This document shows positions 13,101-25,518 of a stretch of DNA of 64,000 bases, piece by piece (positions within the stretch are counted from its first letter, which is position 1; every line of letters starts with the position of its first letter). The position numbers were made by a program, and so were the translations under genes. The stretch spans positions 2,356,001 through 2,420,000 of the forward strand of contig NC_046679.1 in NCBI RefSeq assembly GCF_009870125.1, written 5' to 3'. The notes beneath the pieces were generated by a model. It was not told the origin of the DNA. It ran no database searches and saw only the letters and a list, made by a program, of their open reading frames with translations. This DNA is from Drosophila pseudoobscura. Lineage: Eukaryota; Arthropoda; Insecta; Diptera; Drosophilidae.

Positions 13101-16100
13101 CCATTTTCAAAATTTTAAGCAGCTTGGCTCAGACCATACATATCTGCTTCTTCGGTGGGAAAGCAGCCGAAGAGCTGAGGAGCTAAGGAGCTGAAGCTGC
13201 TGCGAAATGATTTTTATGCGAATTTTATTATATTTTGGCTGTGGAGAGAGAGCTCCAGCTCCAGCTCTGGCCTCGAGGCTGCTTAAAGCTGCGGCTGCGG
13301 CTGCGACTGTCGGGGGAAATTGTTTCATTATTGACTTTCCGCCCCGCCGAAATAAATGCTTAAATAATCCCGAGGCGTTTCAATTTCAACAACGTTGAAG
13401 TTCTCCCAGCCGCTTACCCTTTGCTGGGGGTACATACGAATGGCCTTGAGGCAGGACATTCCCTGTCCAGTCCGTCACTGAAGGGTAGCTAAACGTCTGG
13501 GAAGTTCAGTATTCTGCTTCTGGTTTTTTGATTACAATTTCCATTTGGTGTTTATAATTTGCGTAGCAAATTGAGCGAGAAAAATGGTGACATTCATGCG
13601 CGCTACGCAACTAATTTGCGAGTCCAGCTGGGGCTATGGATGGGTCTGGGGATGGGGATGGGAATGGGGCTGAGACCACGACGAGGATGAGGATGATGAT
13701 GATGATGAACTGCCCGCAGGCGTCTGATTTATGGGTCTCGGCTCCCACAACACAGCTTGCTTTTGAGAGTAGATGGATAGATGTGGAGACCAGAAACTGA
13801 AGGAAAGCAAAGCAAAAACAGGCCATGTGAAGGGTCTGCGTCTACCATTCGACTGCATGGATTAATGAGCCACAGCGCCGACCACATTGGGATTTTTGAA
13901 GCCTGATGCCGGAGCGAGGGCCAGCACCGGCTGGCCCGGGAGGGGCCAGGCCTCTCTGGATTATGTTGACTTTGTGCAGCCAATGCTGCAGGAGCCGAAA
14001 CAAAAGGACAAGCTCTGACAGAGCAGAGCAGGATGTGGATGTGCCTCTTCCACCTGCCTCACTCTCTATCTCTCTCTCTCTGTGCCACTGTCTGTGTGAG
14101 CTCTGGCCCCTCGACTGGTGGCAAAAATTAAATTATGACAGCAAATGAACAGCCTCTGGCGGGAAGGAGAAGCGGGCTGGACCGTACCGGACCGGGCCAG
14201 GCCGGAACTGCCGAGCCGAGCCGTTGGCGCTCAGGCTAATAATGAAATACATGAATTTTTTAGACAATAATCGCTGCAGCTTAGGCGGGATTATAATAGG
14301 CGCATGATGGCACAGGGAATACCAGATCAGGTGCGGTGCCGTGAGGTGGGATGAAGAAGGATGGGTAAGTCCCTTTTCCATTGCGGTTGCTTTTCCTTTT
14401 GCGGTTGCACTTTAAGTTTTAGCTTTCGGCGACTTAAAGTTCATTCCAAATGAACTGAATAAATAAAAAAAAGGAAAGGATTTGCTGGCCTGAATATAAT
14501 CAATTAAAATTAACCATCCGCTGGGAGTGCTTTTTTATACATCAATATTTTCCCTGGTAATTGTCTAATCAATTATTGTTGTTTATCCAAATCGATGCAA
14601 ATCAGTTGTTATGGTTTCATAAATAAACATTAAATGCAATTAAATTGTTAAATGACTCACATTTAGCGAGTGATTCATATTTGTCGAGCAGCACGTCGAG
14701 AGCCCGGCAAACATTGTAAAAGATTTACGATGTGCATAAATTCTATGATTTCCCAATGGGTTAATTGACTATTTTCGCCTCACCGAGCAGCAGCCATCTC
14801 TGCTCCCATTTTGCTCCCAAGACAATTGTAATGAAAATTTAATTTCCATTTAATTTAAATCCATTGCCCTAAAAGAAATTCTAAGCAGAGTTGTCTGATG
14901 CGGATCTGCCATTTGGATTATGGTTTATCACTTTTTGTCCCGCCCTTTCGAGCCTGAGCTGAAAATATATATTGTGTTGTTGTCTGCTACAGCTCCCAAA
15001 ATTTAATTAAAGTTGTAACAAAATTATTTCGATATGCAAAGCAAGCCACGACACGACGATGGAGCTGGCTGGCGGTGAGGACGACAGCAGCAGCAGCAAC
15101 AGCAGCATCCAGAACAAAGGCAGTAGCTAAAGCCAACAGCGCAGCATAGTTGGTAGCCAGCGTAGTAGAAAATTTGTGTAAAGAGCGTAAAATATTATTT
15201 GCAAATTTTTGCCTGGGAAAACTGTGTGAAAACTCAAACAAAAAACAAGAAAGTGCATGCCGCCTCGTCCACCCATCTCTATGACAACAATTTGGTTTAT
15301 TTTTTACAAAGGAGATTTTCATTTGGATATGTCTGGAATAGTTTCCCCGTTGGTTTTTATGGCATTATTATTTGCCAATATTTTTCACATTCACGTACAC
15401 AAATGTCGGGTGGTTCGGTTCTGTGATTCTGGACTTTAGGCAGTCCGTAGTTTTTGTTAGTTGCAGATGATATACATATATGTACATGTATGCATAACGA
15501 GAAAGAGACTTTGGCATTTTTGATTTTTAATTGAATTTTTGCCATGCCGTGCCAGGCTATGACATCCAACCGACCGTCGGGAAAAGTCAACTGCGTAGCA
15601 GCAAACAAGCAGAATATGAATCCACTCGTTGTATACGTATGCGTATACGTAATAGGAGAGGCATATTCAATATCCAATATCCAATATCGGATTCATGATT
15701 TCTGATTTCTAGGACTCTTAACGCTTGATTGGTTACAGTTTTTCAGTTTGCAGTTTGGCCTCCACTCCACTCCACTGCACTGCACTGAATCGTAACAAAT
15801 AATCAAATTTTATTCCCTGGATCTCGTACTGCACCTCGAACTTGCTAATTGATATGCATGTATCGTATTTTCCAGAGCTCCAGTTGCAGTTGCAGTTGCA
15901 GGTCCACCCCATTAGAGGTAGTGCTATAGGAAAGTGGCTGCTGCTGCTGTTGTTCTTTTGACATTTTTCCATTAATTGAAAATGCCAATAGCACACCCAG
16001 CAGAACAATGAACCATCAAATTGTCAGCCAGCCATATTGTGTGCCTCCGGCGGTCTCCCCCGCTCTGGCATTCTGCCCCAATCTGCCCCATTCTGCATTG

Positions 16101-19100
16101 TATTATTTGTGGGCGCTCTGTCTAAATTTGCCATCCGCATAAATTATGAAAAGCCCACGTTTGCTGGCCTATTTCGATGACATTGCCATTGCCATTTCCA
16201 TGGCAGTTGCAGTTGCAGTTGCATTGTACGCCAGTGTTGGGAGAACTATTTTCTATTTCCCGCGCTGGGTTCAGTATATTTCTTTTTCCTCCGCCTTTTT
16301 TGTGGGTGCTACTGTTCTGTTGTTGCATCATCAAATATTCCGCACTATTTACCATTGTATGGAGTGGTGGTGCTCGTGTGGATGGCTCTGGCAAACCAAA
16401 CAAATGTCAAAGCAGTTCCTATTTGCCCCTTTATTTGGTAAATGCGGTTGGACTTGCCATTTCTGTTTGATTTTGGAGAGGGAATTCAAAGAATTTTCCA
16501 ATTTTCATTCCGGTGGAAATATAAGGAATCCCCAGCCAATGTTCTTTCTAGCTCCGATCTTTCTCCACAGAAGAGTTTGCATTTAAGCAGTGGGTCTCCT
16601 TAAGAATGCCTTAAAGATTGTTCGAGGATGTGCGAAACTAACTCTTAATCCTGAGATTCAATGTAACTCTTGAGCAATTTTTGCTTTTTCTTTTAAGACT
16701 TCCTCGCCTGAAAGGGAGGCAAAAACTAATTTGGAAAATTGTTTTTAGCTACTCTTGGCTTTGCCTCTGCTGTTGCTGTTGCCTGGGGCAAGTGAAAATT
16801 TGCAAGAGGGCTGAATGAATCTAATAAAGAAATTACTCCAGACAGAATAGCCACCAAGGACGCGTCGCCTACACTAAATAAAATCTCAGACAATTTCCTT
16901 CCCTTCGTTCCCGTAGCTGCTGTGCTGTGGTTGTTGCTGTTGATGTCGCCAATGGTTCGGTTCGGCATTGTTGTAATGAGCTGAATATAAAGTGCGTGCG
17001 GGCTCGAATCGAGGGAGTCCTAAATCGCTGTTTGCTCTTAGACATAACATGAATAATTTAAAAACAAAAGCGAAACGATTTGCGACGTGCGACACCCGAA
17101 CGACTTCTAATACACTTTGGCAAGTGCGGTTGGGTGTGGTGCGGTGCGGTGCGGTGTGTGTTGTGTGGTGTGGTGGGGGTGTGGGTGTGGGTGTCCTCTC
17201 ATAAGCTTTGTCAACTGTGGTTGGGTGTGGCTGTGTGCTGTAATTGCAGATGTGTGAAACCGGAAAAGGGACATTCAAGTCGAGCTAATAGCTGGAAACA
17301 GAGGAGGGGGCGACACGCCATGGTGACATTCAGGCATTCACTTTACCAATTTTCGCCCGATGCGGGACTAAATCGAGATGGGACGAGAGAGAGGTGACTG
17401 TGGACTGAGTTCCTAGACTGGGGGCACGTGCCACTAGCTGCCGGTTCAATAAATATGCCTTGACGGCAAAAATTGCCTATTCAACCTGGTATTTTCTGGC
17501 AGATCTGCTGACTTATTCATGGGGGCCGCTACACCAAGCCATAACCATTGCTTTTATTGGTTCTCCATTAAGCTAGAGCTCCATTGTGGTGACGGATGAA
17601 GCTCTCGACTTGGAAAACAACTTTCAGCCGGCAGTTCTTTTGTCCTGGCTCTATGCATCTCCATCTCGCGCACAATCTGCTTGCCAGTGTGGCATCATTT
17701 AAGCCAACAATTAGCTGCGACTAGCTGCAGTTACACGGCCACTTAAGCCCGAGCTGTGAAAACGTTAGAGGCGAAAGTAGACCAAGTACCCCTCAGTTTT
17801 GTCAATGCTTTGTTGCCGGTTTCGGTTTTGTTTGGTTTTGTTTTGTTTCGTTTTGTTTGTGTGCGTCGCATTGTGGAGAACTTTAATTACGAAAACATTT
17901 TCAAAAGTTTTTCATAAATTTCTCGCACTTAACCGCAACTACATAACGCAAACAAAAGTTGCAAGTAAAAGTCTCTCCCTGTGTGTGTGCTACTTATTTT
18001 TGTGACGACTGTTGGTGTTGCTTTTGTTGTGCTTGCAACAGCAACAGCAGCAGCAGCATCAAACTTTCGCTCTGATAGCAACAGCAGCACCAACAGCAGC
18101 AGCATCGCTGTTGCATCGCATCGCATCGCACATCAATAAAACGAAAATTGCTGCCAAATGGTGCACAGTTGTCGCAGGAACTGGAAGGCGTTCGACTCTC
18201 TGTGAGAAGGCGTGGCAGGGTGGCTGGGTGGCTGCTGCTGCAGTGAAAACAATCGAAATTATAGCAAACAAGCGCGTAAACTTTTCGCTTTCATGGTCGA
18301 GCGTATATGTATTTTATATATGTATTTAACTGTGTGCCACGGAGTGCGTGTGTTTGTGTGTGTGTGCGGCTTGTAGTTTTATTGCTGCTGCTGCTGTTGT
18401 TGTTGTTGTTTTTGTTGATGCTGCGCGGGCTGCAGACACACATTAAAATGGCCGACAAAAAGCACCGCCAACTGGCAGCCTAATGCCAATGCAGACTCAG
18501 AGACACACACACTCACACACACAGAAAGCTATCGGTAATCGCCATTGTTTGCATGTGTGCTGGTTTGTTCACGGCTTTTTATGCTCCCGGCTCTTCCCCT
18601 TTATCTCTCCCGTTTTTCATACTCTTGCGGAGGATACTTTGATTTTTATAAGATTTTTGCAAATCAAAAGAAGGAAGGGGTTTCCTCTAAGCGTCTCTCG
18701 TTAGCATCGCTCCTCTGTTTATAAATAATGTGAGGGAAAAATTTAAAATAGTAGCTCGTAAGCTCGTAGGGTATCCAAAGTTTCGGCCCATTAAGTGAGC
18801 TTTCGTTTTTCTGGTTTTTGTTTGCCGCCCGCTTTTTTATTGCGGCTCTTGATGACGAGCGAACTGCGAACTCATTTGCGTGCACATTTTCGTAGCATAC
18901 TTTTTGGGGCCTCGCTGGAAATGGCAACCCCGGAAGGCGGGCGACGGTCATGAAAAAATGTGTGTCAACAAAAGTTTTGGTTTGAAAATGTTTCTGTTCT
19001 CACTGTTCTAGTGCCAGATGCTCATGCTGGGCTCTCTGGCCGCTCTCTAATGGTTCTGCAGGGACCACACCGAGACCCAACTATGACAAAACCTGACTGC

Positions 19101-20087
19101 AATTAGAGACTCGACTCGACTCGCTCGACTCTACTCGGGTGGAGGTTGTTTCAGGACAACCCCTTCACTTGATATTTGAAATCGTGTGGAACTAGTTATG
19201 CTGCCATAATTAAATGTAAATTATCGCCATGTGTACAAAACTGTTTTCATGTTTACTTATTTATTTGTCAGTTAATTAGTTCGGGCTGCGCTCTCTCTCT
19301 CTGTCTCTATCTCACTCTCAGTGTGTGTGTGTTTCCCTGTACTTCCTGGTACTGCCCCATACTGAAATCCTGTTAGCTGTCTGTTTTTCCGGGACTTTTC
19401 CTGTTCAGTGTGCACTGCAAACCACGTACAAGAAATGTAATTATTTTCATTACATCAACAAACACACCCGATAAAAATGTACACCCAAGTAACAACAATG
19501 CCAAAAAAAAAGAAAACGAGAGAGAAAACATGGCAGCCGAAACCACAGCGTCGGCATTTCCAATAGAACAGGACAACAATTGGGAGGAGAAACGCCAAGG
19601 GAGGGAGGGAGGGAGACAGTGAGATATGTGTGTGTGTTCTTTTGTTTATTTTTGACATTGACGTCCCTCATTAATGTAAACGACGTCGGCGGGCATAAAA
19701 AGGCGACCTTCTGTAATTATAATTAATACGAAAAGAACATGAGACCCACACATACACTTAGTGGCACACAACTTCCGCTGTCAATCTGCCCCATGCCCCA
19801 TTTGACCCGAAACCAATACAAGAAAAGAAACCTCAGAGAGTGTGGGGGCGGGGTAGAGTCCTTTCGAGAACAGATTACAAATTGCGTCTTTGCGGCATTA
19901 AAAATTCCATTAGCTGCAAACTGCCCGCGTTAATTAGTGCCGCAAAACCACGAATAGATAATTTGATTTCCTCTCAAAGGGAGTGAAGTGGACTGGTTCT
20001 GGGTTCTGGGAGGGTAGCTTTCCCTTTTCCTTTCCCTTTCCCATTCATTTGAATTATGTTTACTGTTAACTTCAACCCGAAACTTAC
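13101..20087. other. Non-coding DNA, probable intron downstream of the 20.1-kb exon
   Basis: No coding exon was recognised on either strand. Contents are a GGGATG/GATGAT tract (13634-13708), a GGTGCGGTGTGG-rich tract (17124-17194), CAG-rich segments (18035-18130) and a CTG/TTG run (18382-18420). If the minus-strand signal-peptide exon is real, its intron begins at 20,087 and runs leftwards through this stretch. I did not find its acceptor exon, so the intron either exceeds the window or ends in a short exon that I could not recognise by eye. Confidence 0.45.
18035..18130. repeat. CAG-rich imperfect trinucleotide repeat
   Basis: Several AGC/CAG blocks followed by CATCG pentamers. Both strands give poly-amino-acid frames without other coding character. 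Confidence 0.7.
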
Positions 20088-20092
20088 CAAAG
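20081..20092 (-). promoter_or_regulatory. 5' splice site of signal-peptide exon
   Basis: On the minus strand the exon ends TTTG and the intron begins GTAAGTTT, matching the consensus at all six intronic positions. The cut falls after the first base of codon 35. Confidence 0.55.
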
Positions 20093-20190
20093 ATCCGTCC
20101 TGCCCGGGTGGCTGTCGTCAGGAGCAGCACAAAGCCATAGATGATGAGTCCTCGCTGATGCTTGGATTTGGCCGATATGCGCAGCGTCAT
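20088..20190 (-). CDS. First coding exon of an unidentified secreted or membrane protein (signal peptide; partial gene)
   Basis: The minus strand encodes 34 residues plus one base of the next codon. The ATG is in the context ACAAAATG, an excellent Drosophila start. Residues 1-13 are polar and basic (TLRISAKSK, then HQR). Residues 14-28 form a hydrophobic core (GLIIYGFVLLL, then TTAT), followed by RAGRIF, as expected for a cleaved signal peptide. The reading frame ends at TTTG/GTAAGT, a near-perfect 5' splice site, giving a phase-1 intron from 20,087 leftwards. About two thirds of the codons end in G or C, although the surrounding DNA is AT-rich. Upstream lie a presumed 5' UTR with a strong acceptor at 20,522 and a TATA box at 21,186-21,194. 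I do not recognise the protein. Genes for receptors, ion channels and Ig-superfamily surface proteins often begin with such an exon before a very long intron. Chance is still possible because only one exon is seen. Confidence 0.55.
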
Positions 20191-20521
20191 TTTGTTGTCT
20201 TTATATTTGTTTTTTGGTTTTTAGTATTTGGTATTTTTATTTTGTTTTATTTCCTTGTAATCTAAAGCGATTCTGCGGTGGTTTCAGTTACGTATTTTTT
20301 CTTTTTGTTAGATTTTGGTTTCTCTGATTTGTTTCTCGCCCCTCCGGCTATAAAAATTTGTATTTATTTGTTAGTGGGTTTTTCAGTTCCAATTAAACTA
20401 TGTATCTTTATGTTTGTTTTATAAGCTGTTCTCTCTTTTTGTGCAGCTATATTTATTTGATTTCCTTTTAGTTTTTGTAGTTTTTGCACTGATTCTGCCT
20501 TTAGGTAATCATTTTAGCGAG
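20191..20521 (-). other. Presumed 5' UTR of the signal-peptide exon
   Basis: The minus strand is A-rich, with runs of AAAAC and AAATA as is common in Drosophila leaders, and runs into the ATG at 20,190. It begins directly after a good 3' splice site (CAG at 20,524-20,522). A short upstream frame, ATG-ATT-ACC-TAA, lies near its start. The leader may instead continue unspliced to a promoter near 21.2 kb. Confidence 0.35.
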
Positions 20522-20545
20522 CTGCAAATATGAATGAAAAAGAAA
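20522..20545 (-). promoter_or_regulatory. Candidate 3' splice site upstream of the coding exon
   Basis: On the minus strand a T-rich tract (TTTTTTCTTTTTCATTCA) leads into TATTTGCAG. This is a good acceptor, with a possible branch sequence TGTAATA further upstream. It would define an exon from 20,521 to 20,088. Confidence 0.4.
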
Positions 20546-21185
20546 AAATTATATTACATATTATTTCTTGCAGGCAGGAATTCTCAAAAAATATTGTATT
20601 TGATTTTATGACGTTTGCTTTTAGTTAGAATCATAATGAATTCCCTATTTATCCTAATATTGTACTACAAAAAATCTCTATTATTTTATGATATTTCAAT
20701 TTTAAACTTTTATTTATTTCTTTTTCAAAACCAATTATTTTTTGTTTGTTTTTGCTTGTAGAAGCTGCTTTTAGATTTATATTTAAAAGGGAATTTCATG
20801 TGTTTTTGGTTACTTTTAGTTGTAATATATGTTCATGTGTTTTATAGGCATTTGGTGTACGCGTGTATCGCTTAAGTGCTTGCTCTTTGCTGGCATTTCG
20901 TTTCCTTTAGACTTAGATTAAATCCATTTGGTTAGCTCTGATATTATTTTTTTTCAAATCCCTTTTACTATCTCCTAAAGTTTCACTTTGGTGTCCCTTT
21001 CGTTACAGTTCTGCGGCTGCGAAATTAACTAAAGATGTCAGTCCCGACCCGACCAGCGGGGAAGCATAAACAGCACACACTCACACATACACAGATGCGC
21101 ACACACACTGAGACAGAGAGAGAGAGAGACACACATGCACACCCATGTAAGGGTTAAAGTTTATATGCTGAGAATGAATTTGGCA

Positions 21186-21194
21186 TTTTTATAG
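21186..21194 (-). promoter_or_regulatory. Candidate TATA box (minus strand)
   Basis: The minus strand reads CTATAAAAA, a full match to the TATA consensus STATAWAWR. A start site about 30 nt downstream would fall near 21,163, close to the sequence ATTCTCAGCATA. It would give the signal-peptide exon an unspliced leader of roughly 970 nt. No experimental support is available. Confidence 0.4.
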
Positions 21195-21277
21195 CAACAC
21201 AGCGGCGGCACGGCACGGCACGGCACTGCACACTCGGAAGTCTGACAACATAAAATGGAGTGAAATCTGTGCTCTGC

Positions 21278-21309
21278 TGGTGGTGGTGGTAGTGGTGGTA
21301 GTGGTGGTG
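21278..21309. repeat. GGT/AGT trinucleotide repeat
   Basis: Tandem TGG/TGGTAG units covering 32 bp. Confidence 0.8.
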
Positions 21310-23925
21310 CACTGTGCACTGTGCAGAGTCAACTAATGTGGCCGAAGGGTGCATCGGGATGCCGGGTGGGGCATAAAAGTGGGGTATAAAAGTGAAATGC
21401 AACGCAGCAGTCAGGCGGCGGAGCGGGATGGGATGGTGCCTGGTGCACATTTAATGCGGCAACAGTTACAACATGTGGCAGCAAATGGCGATTGTTGTTG
21501 GCCAAACAACTTGGCTTTTGACTATAAAAACTGCGAGTGGAGTTGGAGCTGGAGCTGATGCTGGTGCAGCAACCAGAGCCGGAGCACGCCTTAAAGTTGC
21601 CCCACCAATCCATATAGCACCATACACCATGTGTTCACCAGGGGAACACACCCCGATCCGTGTGTGGGGTCGGGCCCTGGAGGCGGCTTCAACTTTGGCA
21701 ACAACGACGGCCGCCGCACATTGCACATGACGTAAATGTTGTGGTTGCTTTTAAAAACTTTGTTTTAATGTGTTTGCTGCAGGCTGCAAGTTTTTTTTTT
21801 TCTTTTCTTGCTATCCTCCCACCTCCGCAAAGACGACCCGGTCCCCATCACTACCCTACGCTACTGCCATCCCCCTGTCATTGTGTTGACGTTGAAATTT
21901 AAAGTTCAAATTTGTAACTTCCACTTCCACTTCCACTGAAAGTTGAAATGAAAACAAAAATTGTGCAGACAACAAATCGTTTGGTCCTCAGGCACACACG
22001 GCACATGTCTTCCTCTTCCAGAGATTGTTCGTATTTAAAAGCAGTGGTTACGAGCTTGTGCACTGTATTATCTTCAACATTGAATTTATTTATAATATAT
22101 ATGGGCTATTTAATATTGGTGATTTACAGGTTATATTGCAAAAGGTAAACCTGCGGTTGCTTAGGTTTCGGACATCAGGAATAACAACACAACCATGCTC
22201 GTAAAACTAGGGGCTTAAGTGGTAAGTTATGGTATGAACAACTATGAACAATAGGAAACTCAAATAAGCGGCTCTCAACAAGCAGAGTAGACCTCCAATT
22301 CTCTGTATATTTATCTCTGGGGCATACATCACATACATTCTGTCGTTGTATTTTCCGATAACCATTAAACAATAGAGAAAACAGGAGATTATTTAGGTAG
22401 CCCAAGAATTTTGTATTCGAGGTATTTATAAATCTAAAGAGCTGTCGAAGTACTCCACTTAAGCGCTTTTCTTATTAGTTTTAAGCGTGTGTTTTTCCCT
22501 TTTCCCCCCCACCTGCCTTTTGATTCTAGCACTTCCTTTTCGGGGATTTTATTTCTCGTTAATAAAAGCATCTGGTCGGGTCAGACAGACACCTGAAACA
22601 GAAACATCCAGTGCATACATTTCCCTTTTGTGATATTATTGCATTGTGTATTTTAACAACCATTTTTAATGCAACTTTTACTCTTTCTCTCTCTCCCTCT
22701 CCCTCTCGCTCTCACTCTCTGTATTCATCTCTTTCTGTCTGATTCTTTTAGCAAACAAAAAATGAATGAGTAAAGAAAAACAAGCAAAATATTATGACTG
22801 CTGCTGGTAATTGAAGTTATTTTCCATATTACAAACCCTTGGATTTTACGTGTGCAAAAACACGTTGACTTTTTCCCTGTCGACACACTGTACTGTGGCC
22901 AGCCATGTGTGCCTGTGTGCCTGTGTGCGTGTGCACTAGTGTGGGTGTGCATCTCTGTGTTGGCAGAAGCACAAAAACTGAGTTTGTGTAAATAAGTTTT
23001 CCCAGAGAATGTGGCTGTTGTCTGGTTTCGCTCTTGCCCAGGAAACAAAATTTTCACAGTAAAGAAAAACAAAAAATAGAAAACGAAAATAAATACAAAA
23101 ATCTAGCAAATATTCTAAAAGTTTAATTTGGGTTTTTCGTCAGTAAAATGTTGATCCTTTGGTTATACTACATTTAAGTAGACGAAAAATGCTGTACTAA
23201 TTCAAGTAATTCGAATAGTTTTTGATGTACGGGTAAGCCCCATCATTAATAGCCGCTACTTTGAAGCTCCTGTAATACCTTTCGGTTGTTAAAATCCAAA
23301 TGAAGACATTGGCTGGCGAAGCCCGTAAATAGCCGCTGCTAGACGACCTCAAATAGCCAACGCCTTGCTCTAAGCACCTTAACGACAATTGCCCCCTGCT
23401 CTGGCTTCATTTCTCCATTCACTCCAACCACTCCATCCACTACATCCACGGCCCTGGTCCGTCAGCATGACCACTCAACAAGTTCCGTAACTCGTTCGAG
23501 GGTACTACGGCACGGGCCCTTAATGACCAGTTGTCCAGTGCAGGGGGGCGCCGAGTGCCACGGGCAATTAAAGTGCCTTCGCACAGCAGAAACATTTTCT
23601 CAATTTTCCACATAATTCCGACTGCGTTTCACCCATCCATTCTTCGGCCTGGCCGGCCCCTTTCTGTTTTTCGCTCTGCTCTTCCATTTGATGTTCATAG
23701 ACAGCTGCGAGCCGCTTTTATGCCCGAATGCTCGGCCCGGGAGCCCTGGGAGCGAACGTTAAGTAGCTAAATGTCAGTAGCCGATTTGCAGTTATGACAA
23801 CACCCACAGTTGTCGTCGCCCCAAACTGCAGTTACTCGCCCCCATTCGGGGGGAAAACTTTAAATTAAACAGCGACAGCAAAAGCTGAGGGAAAGTGATG
23901 ATAGCGACGGCTGCCGAAGCTATAG

Positions 23926-24124
23926 ATACCCTTGAAGATTCCACTTACTGGTAGAAAGTAACAAATTTGATCAATTTTGAACTATTGTCCCCCAGGTTAA
24001 AGCTGAGGCACTTACATATACATATGTAGGTACAAGTACATAGATCGTCTGTTCATGCCAATCATAAGACAAATAATTTCCTCTCTGAGTCTGTGAAAAA
24101 TCAGAATACTCCCTGCAAGGGTAT
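23926..24124. mobile_element. Possible degenerate transposon fragment with short inverted ends
   Basis: ATACCCTTG at 23,926-23,934 is the exact reverse complement of CAAGGGTAT at 24,116-24,124. The 199 bp between is AT-rich and non-coding. Degenerate non-autonomous elements scattered through Drosophila genomes often carry such ends, but I cannot assign a family. A chance 9-mer inverted pair is the alternative. Confidence 0.25.
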
Positions 24125-25493
24125 ACAAATATGGTACTGCATTTTCCATGAGGCAGGAAGAGAAACAAGCAACACGGGAATCATACAAAATATGCAAAGG
24201 ACAGCAGAGCAGAGCAGCAGCACGGGAACAGCAGGAACAGAAGTTGTAATTTACAGCTTATATACGTAGAAATAAAAAATGAATTAAGACAACGAACGAG
24301 CAGCCATGACAGCTGGCCCCACAAGTCCTGCCTGCCTGCCTGCCTGCTAGCCTGCACCTCCACCCGCATCTGCTGGCACACTCCAAAGGTACAGGTAAAT
24401 GCATAAATAAATAACGCAAAGGTCTAACAGAAAAACTGAGAAACAGAAAAGCAGAAAAAGAGTGGAGCGAACAAGTTCGTAAATGTGGAATTATAATTAA
24501 ATGCTTTGACATGAAAGGAATGCAGTCAAATAGAAGCCAGCCAGCCCCGACTCGGAGCTCGGAGCTCGGATAATTAGCAGAGCCAAAGGTGTTGGAATGT
24601 CCTTGCCTTGGTCCAAGTCCCTGAATGGGTATTATTATTAGCTGCGAGTGGTAACTTTTACTAATCTAATCAGCTCTCTTTGAACTACAACTGGGTTAAC
24701 TCTTTATTAACTTTTGAATCTAGCAGAAAATGTATGCATTCTACTCCACAGTTGCTCGCCTGTCAGCAGCCTGTCACCGGCAGACACACAGCACAAAACA
24801 AACTGAATCCTCTAAAAAAATGAAAACAACCACGTGTCAAGTGAGTGCATGTCTCTATATTTGTCCCGCTGTCTCCACGCCACTCGGTGGCAACTATGGA
24901 TGGAGATTATAATGCCAGACGGTGCACAAAGAAGCGAAATAACAAACACTGGAATAACAACGGGCTCCTGCTGCAACAACTTAAGTGCAACTGCAGTCGC
25001 AGTCGCAGAGTGCCGTGTGCCGTGTGCCGTGTGCCGTGTGTGGGTGTGTGGCAGCAACACTTGAGAGCGCCAACAATGGCTTTGCTGCATCTGAAACTGC
25101 AACAACGTCAAGGGGCATGGCTAGTGCCATGAAAGCACAATTGAATGTATGAAAATATTACACACAGGTTTTTTAGGAGCGATTTATGTGGCATGGCCAC
25201 ACACACCCTCTAATGGCTGCCTAATCATTTCGGGACAAGCAACTAATTTGGTCTGTTTTTAGGGACAGCGGCAGAGCAAGAGGCTGAGAGTGTGCCAGGA
25301 TCACAGGAGTCACTGTGCACCGCTTACAATGAATTTATTTTATTATTTGCTGATGTTTGCAATTTGGGCACGTGCCGCAAATTTTCAAATACGAGTAGTT
25401 CTGCAAGCCAAACCCGGACGTGGCACACACTCTGGAGAGGCGAGAGCTGCTGCCAAAGGTTGAGCAAACAAACACTTACTTATACACTCACAC

Positions 25494-25518
25494 TCGCACA
25501 CACACACACACACACACA
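25494..25518. repeat. (CA)n microsatellite
   Basis: Nearly pure CA dinucleotides, with flanking imperfect CACT units. Confidence 0.9.

Noticed and set aside
16146..16586. 146-codon plus-strand frame with hydrophobic segments
   Set aside because: The hydrophobic part comes largely from TTGCAG/TTGCCA repeats. The codon pattern is not consistent with a gene and no family is recognised.
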